A DNA stretch of 64,000 nucleotides from Thysanoteuthis rhombus. Taxonomy: Eukaryota; Mollusca; Cephalopoda; Oegopsida; Thysanoteuthidae. Made by a program: the position numbers and the translations under genes. Positions 35,351-47,229 of the stretch are shown here, in pieces. The DNA is taken from positions 49,191,785-49,255,784 of the forward strand of contig OY735213.1 of NCBI GenBank assembly GCA_963457665.1. Reading direction: 5' to 3'. The stretch's first letter is position 1. Every line of letters begins with the position of its first letter. The notes under the pieces are model-generated. The model was not told the DNA's origin, did no database searches, and saw nothing but the letters and a program-made list of their open reading frames with translations.

Positions 35351-35354
35351 TTTC

Positions 35355-36300
35355 ATCATCATGATCATGATCATCAGTCTTTCAACGTTCGTCTTTGGAC
35401 ATAGACCTTCCCCAGGATTCGCCACACTTCTCAATCATGGAGACAGTACTTTCTGAATTTGTCTAGTTCGTCTCTCCATATAATATTCTGCTGGCCTCAG
35501 TTGTGCATGTGATCTCAGGGGGTCCATGTCCTGAGTTGCGATGTCCATCGGTTGTCCGCCATTCTTGCAACATGGCCAGCCTACTGCCATTTGAGATTTT
35601 AATGGATTCTATGATGTCCCTGACTCTTGTCTTTTCCCGGATGTGCTTTGCTGTTTTGTAGTCTTTCAATGTGAGGCCCAGCATAATTCTTTCATGTGCA
35701 CGTTGCATGGTTCTCAATTTGCGGATCTGTCTCTTGGTTAGGTTCCATATTTCAGATCCATAAGTGACTATTTAGAGGATGCATAGGTTATACACCCTTC
35801 TTTTTAGGATTAGTGGGATTTTCTTGTTTTTGAAGGTTGAACTTGCACTGCCAAAGTCTTGCCATTCTAAGATGATTCTTTGCTTGATTTCTTCTTCTTT
35901 TGAGGGTCTCATGGTGAGATGTTGTCCTAGGTAGATGTAGTGATCTACTTTCTCCAGTGTCCTTGATTTTGATCTTAATGTTTTAATCTCCGATGTGGTT
36001 GTTGTACATGATCTTCGCCTTGCTGAAGTTCATGTGTAGGCCAACTTTCTTGCTCTCTTCATTTAGTTCATCTATCATTAGTTGGGGGTCGTGTAGGTTC
36101 TGTGCGAAAAGGGCAATGTCGTCTGTAAATCTGAGGTTGCTCAGATACTCGCCGTCTATTCTAATTCCTTTACTCTCCCAGTCTAGTCTTCTGAAGATCA
36201 CCTCGAGGCTGGCTGCAAAGAGTATGGGTGAGCTGGTATCACCCTGTCTTACTCTTTTCTGAAGCTGAAAGGGGTCCGAGTCATTATAAAATTTTTTAAT
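35355..36300 (-). mobile_element. RTE/jockey-type LINE, 5'-truncated (RT to 3' end)
   Basis: Minus strand, reading from 36300 down: RT thumb/palm parts LQKRVRQGDTSSPILFA and LRFTDDIALFAQNL, with the usual FADD changed to FTDD. A connection region follows, then RTMQRAHERIMLGLTL and IREKTRVRDIIESIK. The 3' end has the shared 'gtccaacgacgg...' region and a short ATC-type tail at 35355-35375. Several frameshifts and stops make it dead. The 5' end is cut just upstream of the RQGD motif. Confidence 0.8.
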
Positions 36301-36625
36301 TAAAGAATGATTAAACAATGTTCAATGCCCAAGCAATTATTTCAAAAAAGGGAAAGAAATACACATAGAACACTAGAAGGAAGAAAAAATTGCATACAAT
36401 ACATGAGAGAAACAATTCTTTAATCACCTTAAATCAATCCTTGGACAGAAAGCTCAACACAGGGGGCAATGAACCCTCTGTCCGTACGCCTTGGAACATA
36501 CCTGTCAACAGACAAGCTCCAGACTTCCCAACAAACAACTATACAATTTTGACCAATCACATTTAAAATAAAAAAATTCCCATTACTGGACTTTATCATT
36601 CATCAAGTATGGAGAGGAGTGTCTT

Positions 36626-36682
<57 letters not shown>

Positions 36683-37948
36683 AGAGTATTCAACCCTTTT
36701 ACGCACAACATAGGCAATACTACACATCCCAATAAAGTCAAGTAAGAACTTACGAAATCATCCTCTGTTGACAGACACTTACATACAAACTTGTAACCGC
36801 GCTGTTCATGATCAACAACCTTTTACTGTGTCCCTAACTGATTAAAAATAAGATTTTACATACTTTCCATTAAGTTTAAAATTTCATTTAATGTCTGTCT
36901 TTTTATACATTTAATATCACCAAAAGTTTTCAATGAATTTCGATTTCATCAAGGGATAGCTGATAATCTAAGGAAGAATTGATTACATTTAGAGGCTTCT
37001 CGATGGTTTTTTCACATTTTCCTCCCCAGCATCGCAGCTAGACATAAACTGGTTTTCATCCAGTTATTTCACTGCAACGTAACTTGACACTTCTAAGAAC
37101 GGAGAAAATTTCATGTCAAAACCTCATTTGAAGAGGTTGAAAGCGTTCGCAAGGAATAAAACTGGTTAAATAGAGATAGACAGCATTCGAAACAACGAAA
37201 GAAAGCACTTATATAATAAGAGAGGGGTATTAAGAGTGCGAAAAAAAAGGTGATCATTTCTTTTATCGCACTAGACCATATCCCTTTTTTTTAGAAATCA
37301 ATTCTCGAGATTAAAAACATAGAATACAAGAAAGGAGAAAAGAAAAGACTGAACAGTGTTTATAACTATTGTATACATTTCACATGTACGTTTGTAACTT
37401 TTTCTTTTGCCAATGAATCGTGTTGCATTTCAGGCGATATTTCTTCTTTTGATTTCCATGCAATGATCAATCATTTTTGGTTTCAGACGTTTCAACGGGG
37501 ATCAACTAGAACAATCAACCGAAAATAATTTTAAAGATGTTAATTATGTATTTGTTACAGAAATAAATGTTGACAAACGTTGTCAAATGCAGTCAAAATT
37601 TGCGCACACAACGTTGCAAGTTTTGAAGAGAGTCTGTTCTTTCTCTTGTCTTTAGTGACAATGTCTTTGACAGAGGTATGTACTCTCTGAATGCTTTCTA
37701 GTTTAAATTGTATTTGGCGTTTCGGCTGCAAATTCTTGAGATGAAGTAGATGTCAATGCCCAGATTATACGACTTTCACTAAGTCTCTACGAAACTGAAA
37801 ACAATGGTGACAGCCGTGAGGGAGGGATGAGAAAGAGGGGTTTCTTTCAGTCGGGTTGTATCACTTCTCTGGGGAAAAACATGCTATTCCATTTGAAGAT
37901 AATTACATACATAGTTCTACGTGGGAGGCTTTTACATAGACGACTCAG

Positions 37949-37986
<38 letters not shown>

Positions 37987-38020
37987 AATGAGTGTTTTTA
38001 CTGAGAAGCAATTGTCTTAT
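36301..38020. other. Unassigned stretch with (CA)n and (GT)n
   Basis: Pure (CA)n at 36628-36679 and (GT)n at 37950-37985. An S1 fragment in reverse orientation is at 36895-37010 ('ccaaaagttttcaatgaatt'). No gene supported. Confidence 0.5.
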
Positions 38021-38024
38021 ATCA

Positions 38025-38730
38025 GAAAACGTAAACCAAAACTGTCACCAAACAATCAACATACGTTTCTCTCAAAATTACAGCCAGTATGATTTTTATT
38101 GTAGCCTAATGCACACCCTTCGACTAAATTTAATTGAAATTGATTGGGAACTTTCGGAGATATCGTGTGTACAGACTGACAAATCTTGAAGATATTGTTT
38201 AGTGTTGACAGATAGCAACAGTGTATGGGAGATAATTCTGCATGGATCCGCTCGAGAATTAAGTCAGTTCTACTGTAGTCTGTTGCGCCCCCCTCCCCCC
38301 AAAATTACATTTAAATTCATTGAGATCTCTTGGAAGCATAGGTTTCTCTTAGTTTTTAAGATGGTTTGGTGTGCTGGCTATGTATCACGCGTACAGATCG
38401 CACCAATTTAGCTAGAAGGCTGAATACTTGAATATTCTCTCATAATGCCTGGAAAAGGCGTTCCTTTTTTTTTAAAATACCGTCTCTAGTTCATTTAGGA
38501 GAGTTCAATTTGCAATGTAAGTTTATGCTAAATTGATCTCTTTTTTTTTCATGTCCACCTGTTTTTTTTTTTAATGAAGACGTTCTTAGTGATCAATAGC
38601 CACCCCCAACGTTAGGCAGGAAGAGTAACTTATACCTTGATCGCCTCTTTTTCATTTTTTTTAATTAATCACCCACATCACAGAATGCTGCCAAAGATGA
38701 TTTCTATTGAGGGACTAACCAGACCTTTAC
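38025..38730 (+). repeat. R1 copy interrupted by an S1 unit
   Basis: The R1 5' end (38025-38075, 'accaaaactgtcaccaaaca') is separated by S1 sequence (38105-38340) from the rest of R1. R1 resumes at 38341 ('ggtttctcttagtttttaag') and runs to 'ttgagggactaaccagacct'. Confidence 0.65.
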
Positions 38731-38748
38731 ACACACACACACACACAT

Positions 38749-38818
<70 letters not shown>

Positions 38819-38822
38819 GTAT
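38729..38822. repeat. (CA)n(TA)n compound microsatellite
   Basis: Begins directly at the 3' end of the R1 copy, right after 'aaccagaccttt'. Confidence 0.95.
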
Positions 38823-38849
38823 GTGTATTTATTTTTGTGATTTTATATC

Positions 38850-39790
38850 ATCATAATCAGCCATTATATGTCCCCTGCTGGAAAAAGACCCCTTCCATCT
38901 CCTTCAATGACGACCGCGATGAAACTAACCTTTGCCATACCTTTCCAGCGAAACTTTCCATCCCATCCCCACCATCTTGCGTCTGATATTTTCTTACTTT
39001 GATTGTTGCCCCAGTGGGTTACTATTTTGCTCCATCTTATCTTGTTAAGTGTCCAGTCAACCTCTATGTTAGTTGCTTAATTATTTGAACAGTATCCGTT
39101 ACCCTAGCGCTCACCCTGATCTATGTTGATCTTTTTCAATCTTTTAGAGTTATCGCTTGCATTGCTCTTTCCATGGTCCTCGGTGCGATTCGAAGTTGGT
39201 TCCCCTTTCGTTTTGTTGATTTTTATATTTCGCGTTCGTGCATCATTGCTGGTGTTATGCATTCAATGTTAAGACTTCAAGCATATTGGCAAAGCGCCTT
39301 TCTATACGTTTCTATTCATACCAAATGATTCCTGGACGATCGTTATGCGTCATTTTACTTCACTTTTATGGCCTCAGACTGTTCTAGGTAAATTGATCCG
39401 TAAACCTCTTCTAGAGCGCCGCTCTCTATTATTTTGGTCTTTTAGGAGGCTTCATCATTCAACGTATCTTTTGTCTTTTGTTCTGTCTATCTCTAACCCG
39501 ACTTATAAATTTTATTAGTCGACATATGTTGTAATCCTTCCAATGCTTTTGACGTCATGCTAACGTCATCGGCGGATCTCAAGTGGTTTTAATATTCTCC
39601 GTTTATGTTTGTTCGCATTCTCTCCGCTCAGTTTTCCGGAAGATGCTTTCAAGGTTCATCGTAAATAGTTCAGGTAATATTGTATCCGATTGTCTTACTC
39701 TTTGTATCTTTGTGTAGTCTAATTGCAGTGCCATTTCCGCATAGGTTCTGAATGACCTGTCAGTAATTCTCGTTAACACCCTGTTGTAGC
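38850..39790 (-). mobile_element. RTE-type LINE fragment, second subfamily
   Basis: Minus strand from about 39730: VRQSDTISPELFTMNLESIF (RQGD..SP.LF motif, altered) and downstream fragments of the connection domain. The 3' end 'tccagcaggggacatataat' then 'ggctgattatgatgat' is at 38870-38850. Multiple stops. It differs from the 35.4-kb element in sequence. Confidence 0.65.
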
Positions 39791-39805
39791 ATTGAGTTGG
39801 AGACT

Positions 39806-40713
39806 GCCGTACGTTCTACAAAAAGTAAAAAAAAGCGAAAATCTCGAAATCAACAAAGGCCAAACGTAGTTTGTTATATTCTAATGATTTTTTGATCAGT
39901 TGATTTAGTGCATGTAGGTGATTTATTGTTGAGTATATACACATATGAATCATGCATATTATAGACACGTACGTATATTTATTTGTGTACATAACAAAAT
40001 ATACTCTCCGTCAATGTATGCATGTATTCACAAGTCTTCAATGAGATTTATATTCGGTATCATGCTAGGCCAATCTGACACTTTTAGCTTTCGCATCTTC
40101 AAAAACTCTGTTGTCCTCTGACGGAATGTTTTGGATCATTGACATGCTCAAACGTAACTCTTCTTAGCAAGGGTTCGAGTGAAGACAACTTGTTTTTTTC
40201 TCAATGATATTTGTGATTCCATCGATAAAATGCTGCTTGCTAGTGCCATTAGAGCTAATACAACTCAAGACCTTGACATGCTTAACCGTTGAGACAGAAC
40301 ACTTTTCAATTAACATTTCTCCACGACGCCGCCCAACTCGTAGGAGGCTATCACACCCTACCAAGTTGATTTTTGTTTCATTCGACCACAGTGTGCTGCC
40401 CTAAAACTTTTTTTTTGTCTTTGCCCTTCTGTGCAAACTTTAAACGAGTCTGTCTGTGTTGCGATGTCAGCAGTGGTCTCCCACGAGGTCGTCCGCCATA
40501 AAAGCCTATTTTGCTCAAAGCACGTTTGATTGTAATCAAAACAACTACATATCTATAACAATAAAACATTTTGTGCATTATATACATTGAAATTTATTTA
40601 GGTCCTCTACAAAGAAAAAAAATCAAATTTAGTTTGAAATGTATACCTACAGTATAAAACGAAATCAACTTTTTTTTTTCGTATGGGTGTATTTATTTTC
40701 GGACGGTATTGTA
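39806..40713 (-). mobile_element. Tc1-like DNA transposon, frameshifted and shortened
   Basis: Minus strand. The right end reads 'accgtccgaaaataaataca', typical of Tc1 terminal repeats; a weaker matching end is near 39806. The transposase is broken over three frames. The N-terminal part has RALSKIGFYGGRPRGRPLL (40378-40587) and the middle has VLSCISSNGTSKQHFIDGI (40164-40364). A C-terminal DDE-domain remnant 'SMIQNIPSEDN' (40010-40160) corresponds to the usual D-PKHTS block. Total length, about 0.9 kb, is shorter than a normal 1.3-1.6 kb Tc1, so it has lost internal sequence. Confidence 0.75.
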
Positions 40714-40947
40714 TTTATATTTGTTGTACTTAATAATTTTAGTTTTGGTTGTATAATATTCCACTAAAAAGAATAAAATCTTACTATGTCTAATTTCGAG
40801 AAATTTTTCTTTCCATAAAAATTGGTAGGGCGTACTTATCTATGGTTGATACTGTACACACACATACATATATACACGTATACAGATATGCAAATACGTG
40901 TATATGTATATATCTTTGTGAGCCTGTATTTCCTTTCCTTGAATACA

Positions 40948-41024
<77 letters not shown>

Positions 41025-41103
41025 AGCACATAAGCCACTTTCTATGGTCCCACGGCTGCGGAAAACCAACATCATTTGCGAAACCAAGCTATATATTTAT
41101 GTC

Positions 41104-41196
<93 letters not shown>

Positions 41197-41435
41197 ATGA
41201 ATGGATAGGTAGATATCTGCTTTTGCATATGCTAATCATGTGTAATACTGTTTCTCAGCCACCGAGAACGTTTGTCCCGGAAATGAGAAATGCTAATTTG
41301 ACACAAACATCTAAGAATGTAATTTAATGTAAACATAGAGAGGACAGAGTGTTTGATGTGAACTAAATATTAAGCTAACAGTCCCATTATTGAACAAGGC
41401 CCAAGCCCAGATGAACTATTTATTATCCAATGAAA
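40714..41435. repeat. Compound microsatellite cluster
   Basis: (CT)n then (AT)n at 40954-41021; (GT)n then (GA)n at 41103-41191. All open frames here are simple-repeat translations. Confidence 0.9.
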
Positions 41436-41439
41436 TCTT

Positions 41440-42260
41440 CAGAGGACAGGTCTGGTTGGTCACTCAACAAAAACCATCAGCAGCATTCCTTGTGAGGGTG
41501 ATCAATAAAAAAAAATGAAGAAAGTGGAGATCAGTGAATAGGTTACTTCACTCACCTTTCGATAGACTACAAAGCAGACCAAATTTTCCAAAAAAGAAGC
41601 ATGAATGCTGCCGGCCATAAACTAAGGGACCAATTTAACATTAAGATCACTGTAATTTGAAGCTGAACCAAAACCCTATATGTGGGTGAATTTACAAATT
41701 TCAAACAGAAATACGAGCGTTTTTATACACCCAGTAAGGAGTAGATGATTAAAATTTCAGCCATGTACCTCCATTGATGCTGTTCACAAGACTCATAGAT
41801 AGATATATAGCAAGGCAAAATCCAAAAATACTTAGTGTCTTTGAAAAGCAATGAAGCTTATTTTGGCAAAGTATCAGTAAGGTGGTCCAAATTGTAGAAA
41901 TTAGAAAATTAATGAAAAACAAAATTTGAACTACACACTATTACCAGCGTGTCCAATCCAACTTTTTCCCCCCTTAATTCTCCTATTTTTTAAATTTTAT
42001 TTGTTAACCATTTGTAACCTCAGATGAGCGAGTCCGTGGAACATTACAATTTACAACCGGGACCACATTCCCTACATTGTACCAAAAATGTCTTCACTGT
42101 CCATTCTTTTTTATAGAAACTAAATCTTTTGTTTTTGCTCATCCGTAGCACACAGCGCTCTTAGATACAAAACATCATATACCACTGGTAGAATCACTTG
42201 ATAACTGAAAAAACCCTATATTGATAGCTTTAGTGACAGTTTTTGTTGTAGGTTTCAAAT
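41440..42260 (-). repeat. R1 family copy, split
   Basis: Reverse orientation: 'caggtctggttggtcactca' at 41448, 'gggtgatcaataaaaaaaaa', 'gaataggttacttcac', down to 'catgtacctccattgatgct' at 41760. The 5' block (aactgaaaaaac..., 'gtgacagtttttgttg') sits at 42195-42250, separated by about 400 bases of inserted sequence. Confidence 0.6.
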
Positions 42261-42911
42261 CTCCTTGAAGCTTATGAATAATTCATAAAGCAATAAAGTT
42301 CAAAATCTTAGCAGCTAATAACTAAATCTTGTTGGGAAGATACTCTCAAGAACTTGCGTTAAAAACATTTACTAAGATGTAATTTTTGCCTTCTTTATAG
42401 CTTGCATTGTAGTCATTCAACTGCCCACCCACAAGGCAGAATGTGATACAAGGTCGGTTGCTTGCATTGTAAATAGTGCGTCAGTGTTTTCATAATTTTT
42501 CAAAGTTTGTGTATCTTGTCTAGTCGAACTTGTTCCCATTACGCTCTGAGCGTTTATGTTTTGTCATTTTTCTAATTCAATGCCTCTACACCTGTCATTC
42601 ACATCGTTTAACTTAGATGTCTTTTTAACTGCGACAAGGGTTGACAGTTCTTAGAACGAGGAAAACACGTGTCAAGACCAATTTACAAATCGGTTAAGAG
42701 CGTTTGAAAGGAATTAAGTGACCTGAAGAGAGAGTGGTAAAAGATAGATAGACAGCGTTCAATTTTCGAGATAAAAAAGAAAGTACAAAGAATAATGAGA
42801 ATATTGACAGATAAATTGATACCGAGAGTGTGAAAGAGAGAGAGAAAGAGAGAGAAGGAAAGAAGGAAAAGAAAATAGACCATTCAGTATTTATAACTAA
42901 ATGTATAAACA

Positions 42912-42965
<54 letters not shown>

Positions 42966-43152
42966 AATTTATACATTGTACCATAATAACAAAGTAGGTG
43001 CAATGGGGAAAAAAAACACGGAATAAAATTACATAGATCACATTGACAGATATAGGGAAATAAGTGATTGTAGTGACACAAAAAAATTGGAAGAAGTTTT
43101 CTAATGTTCAGTATAAAAAGCAGTAAAACTTTCTAGAACATATATATATATA

Positions 43153-43242
<90 letters not shown>

Positions 43243-43467
43243 ATTTGCCAATAGATGTTGTTACATTTTGAACGATATTTTTAGAGATTTTTTATGCATT
43301 GTTTTTGTTTCGAATATTTTGATGGGAGTCAGCTTGAAAAATAAATAAGAAACAAATAGTTTTAAGACAGAAACAACAGTAGACAAATATATATACAACT
43401 TCAAATTCTTTCAATGGAGTCTGATCTTTTTCTTTTTGTTATTTAATGCTTATTATTAAAGTATTCT
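42261..43467. other. Unassigned stretch with long microsatellites
   Basis: Purine-rich GA patch at 42828-42870, (AT)n at 42912-42962, and (TA)n(CA)n(TA)n followed by poly(T) at 43139-43240. No gene supported. Confidence 0.5.
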
Positions 43468-43935
43468 ATTAGAAAATGTCAACCAAAACTGTCACCAAGA
43501 CAGTCAAAATAGGTTTCTTCAGTTTTCAAGTTGGCTGATCGGTTATGTTTGTATCAAGCGTACAGGCCACACTAGTGGAGATAAGGGACTGGAATTTTCA
43601 ACATTTACTCTATGTTCAGAAAAAAACTCGAAAATTTTCCCCATAAGTAGGTTATACTGGTTATACATAAATACTGTCCCGACCCATAAGTAGGTCGGTA
43701 CAGGGGGTCAATTCACAATGTAAGTTTATGCCAAACAGATCCTTTCGTCAATGTCAAGCAGTATTCACGATTATTTTTTTTTAATTTTCAGATTCTTTTT
43801 AGTGATTGCTGTCCAACAAATGGCGAGAGAAGTAACCTATCCATTGATCACCCCTTTCCCATTTTTTAAAACTGATCACCCCAACACAGCATGCAACCAA
43901 AAATGTTGGTCATGTGACGGTTTTTGTTGAGTGAA
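43468..43935 (+). repeat. R1 family copy, near full length
   Basis: From 'tgtcaaccaaaactgtcacc' to 'gtgacggtttttgttgagtg'. Contains a short internal duplication around 'ccataagtaggt'. One of the best-preserved copies. Confidence 0.8.
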
Positions 43936-44099
43936 TCTGTTTTCTCTTTTCCTTTATACTCATTTGCATTATCTAATTTAATGTTTTTTTGATGTCTACA
44001 AAGCTTTTCGTCTCCATCAATTTCTCCCCATCCAGTCTGGAAAAATCCCGCACAATCACCGAAGTTAAACAACGTTGTAATCGTGATATCCAACAGTTG

Positions 44100-44936
44100 T
44101 CTGAAATTCTTGTAGCATGACTTTGTTTCTTGAATGGATTCTATGATTTCTGGGGCTCCTTGCTCTCCTCAAATATTCTTAGCTGTCTTGTGATCTATTC
44201 GTGTGAGGTTGAGCATAACTCTCTCATGTACTCGTTGCATGGTTCTCAGTTCATGATTTAGTCTCTTGCTTAGGTTCCATGTCTCAGCTCCATAGGTGAC
44301 TATCAGGAGGATGCATTGATTGCATATCCTTCTTTTTAGCACTTGCAGAATTTTCTTATTTTTGAAGGTTGAGCTTGCCCTGCTGAAAGTTTTCCAACTC
44401 AGTTTGATTCTCCGCTTGATATCTTCTACTTTTGAGGATTTCATGGTGGTTCGTTGTCCTAGGTAGATGTAGTGGTCTACTTTCTCCAGCTCTGCGTTTT
44501 CGATTTTGATTGTTATGTTTTCGACGTTGTACATGACATTAGTTTTACTGAAGTTCAGGTGGAAGCCAACTTTCTTGCTTCCTTCATTCAGTTTGTCCAG
44601 CATCATCTGGAGGATGAAGATTCTCAGCGAAAAGGACAATGTCGTCTGCAAATCTGAGGTTGTTTAGATATTTGCCGTCTTTTCAGATTCCTTTGTGTTC
44701 TCATTCTAGATATCGGAAAATCATCTTAAGGCAGGCTGTAGAGTATTTGGATGAGCTGGTATCTCCTTGTCTTACGCCTTTTTCAAGCTGGAAGGGGTTT
44801 CAGTCCGTAGCCTGGTGGAGGAACTGCTGGGTTGGTATCCTGACAGACAAGAGCGACATTGTCAAAGCTATTCAGGTCCTAATTCAAGTCTATGTTGGAG
44901 ATGACCACTGAATGGCAAGATGTAAAATCCAAATTA
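44100..44936 (-). mobile_element. RTE-type LINE, 3' half (palm to C-terminal), of a 5'-inverted copy
   Basis: Minus strand: FQLEKGVRQGDTSS near 44790, a LRFADDI-type palm motif near 44650, then a long open stretch (44169-44651) with KVDHYIYLGQRTTMKS, VTYGAETWNLSKRLNHE and RTMQRVHERVMLNL. It stops short of the usual 3' tail. Together with 44937-45965, which is in the opposite orientation, it reconstitutes the order of one element. Confidence 0.8.
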
Positions 44937-45965
44937 ACACCCACAGAGAACGCATGAAAATGCCCCACACCAAACTGCAACCACCAAACGTACCAAAAGA
45001 ATTCACCCGACCCTTGAGGCTCGAACTGATATAAACTTCTCACAGAACCATAAGAGAACTACAACGACATCAACAAATTCAACAACAAAATAACAACATA
45101 TCTAACAGAAGCTTTAAACCAAAGAGCAAATAAACCATCAGTAAAATCACAGACGAGACCAAGAATCTCAAAGAAAAACGCAGGAATCTCAAACGACTGA
45201 CAATAACAACAGAAAAGCTTGAAGCAACTAAACTAAAAAGAAAACATCAAAAAGAAACGGAGAGAAGATAAAAGAAGATATACAACAGCTGTTATCGAAA
45301 CAATTCTCGAAAGGGGTAGGGGCTTCAAAGTTATTAACAAAACCCTTAATACAGAGAGAAAACAAATAACCAGTGTGCTTGAAGGTAATGGAGACCCAAC
45401 AACGAACAGGGACCAGACCGTCGAGCCTATCCAGGAATTTTACGAAACTCCCCAAAATTAACAAAATATACAATTCACGTGCAACCAATCCGAAGATTTC
45501 TCAGAAGTTACTCCATGGGAACAGAAGCAAGCCATAAAACAACCAAAAAAGGAAAGATACCAGGTAACATTACCATCGACCTACTCAAGAAAGCTGGTAA
45601 AGTCATCACTAGCTGACCTATTCAACGTACGCCTCAAATAAAGTAAAGTCCCAGAAGATTGAAAGACGACAATCGTATTACCTCAATGTAAAAAAAGGAA
45701 CCCAACAGATCTCAGCAATTATGGCCGATAAGCCCAATCAACTGCATCTTCAAAACCTTTTACCAGTAATCACTAGCCGAATCACCTACAAACTAGACAA
45801 AAACCAAATATGGAAACAAGATGGCATTAGAAGAAGCTACTCAACCACTGACCACCTCCATTTGGTAAATCAACAAAAAGAGAAAGCAGCAGAATACAAT
45901 ATGCCACTTGCAATAGCATTTGTAGACTTCAGAAAGCCTTCCCCAAGGTCAACAAGTCGTAGACC
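44937..45965 (+). mobile_element. RTE-type LINE, upstream half (inverted 5' segment)
   Basis: Plus strand, many stops and shifts: the linker before RT, then a region matching PEDWK...I.LP.KKG, 'ISAIMADKPNQLHLQNLLP', and 'STTDHLHLVNQQKEKAAEYN' followed by AIAFVDFRK. These are the finger motifs that precede RQGD in the same LINE family. The sequence abuts the minus-strand half at about 44936. Confidence 0.75.
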
Positions 45966-47090
45966 TGTGGTCGTGCTGATCTCTAAATCTGTTGAATACC
46001 CCTTTCTTTGATGGACTTCAGAATGGTCGGGATGGTGGGAAGTGGAACCTTGCCACATTATTTCCTCTATTCTAAGCTCCCAGGTGTAGCAGTTGAAAGC
46101 AACTTGGACGACAGGGCCTTTTAGTTAAGCTCAGATTTTTCTACCCCGGGAAGTGTTCTATTTTCGGTCAAAACTAATACTACTGCCATTCAGGACAGGC
46201 ACATGGTTTCATGCGCCCTAGGCAAGACTTTTAATTTGCACATGTGTTTCATGCTACTTCCCCCGGTGACACTCATTCCTAATTGTATTCTAACGATGTT
46301 TTTTTCCCATATTGGAGGATACCTCTAGCACCTTTCCGCCCTAAGCGACCGTCCAGGTCCAGTTAATGAATGCACCGGCCCGACAAAAATTTTGTAATCT
46401 AACATCTACAATCTAACGTTTATTGTACTTATATAATACACACCGTGTAGGTCTATATTTTTTATGGTAATATTTGTCTAGGGAGTGACCACTACATGCT
46501 AATTATAGCATAATCTCCATCATTCCATGAAAGTTTAAAGGGAATAATTGATATTTTCTATACTTCTTTGAAGAATAAAACCTACTGTAAAGGAAGAAAA
46601 AAGAGTAAAAATATGTTGCATAATGTTATCACATCGCTTAATCAGAGGATCAATTCTAAAAGTTCCCATTTCTTCTAGAATATAAAACCTTGCAATATCA
46701 TTTTAACAGCACACAAGTAATTCAAAAAGCTAATTTCCGTGCTGAAATCCTCTTCTCTGTCATCCAAAAGTAGAGCTGGAAGGGGGCTATTTCAAAACGG
46801 CTCCCTGACCCCCAATGGTTGGAAGCCCTCAAAAGCTTTACAGATAGTAGTTCATCTACTGCATTTCTATTGACAAACCGAACTAAATGTTGGGGGCCAG
46901 TGAAAGAGCCAAGCACCATTAGCCCCTCCCTGTTCCCCTAACCGTTTAGCTATACCCCTGCTACCGTCTATCTTTATCAGATTATTTCATTTTTTGTTAT
47001 TAATAACGAAAGACGTATTGATATTCTTATCTTGGTAAGTATACAAACATACTTTTAACAACAGCATGTTTAAAACTGATAGGTAATGTA
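45966..47090. other. Unassigned stretch
   Basis: No recognisable gene; a weak MITE-like similarity is at 46535-46640. Confidence 0.35.
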
Positions 47091-47094
47091 TTAG

Positions 47095-47190
47095 AAAACG
47101 TCAACCAAAGCAGTCAACTAAGTCAAAATAGGTTTCCTTAGTTTTTATGTGATTATGCTTGGCTGTCTGGGCGGTTATGTATGGATTAGA
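47095..47190 (+). repeat. R1 family 5' fragment
   Basis: 'acgtcaaccaaagcagtcaa' and 'caaaataggtttccttagtt' followed by 'ggctgtctgggcggttatgt'; truncated where the next LINE begins. Confidence 0.6.
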
Positions 47191-47229
47191 TTTCAGAATA
47201 CTCACCTCAGATTCTCACAAAAAACAGGA

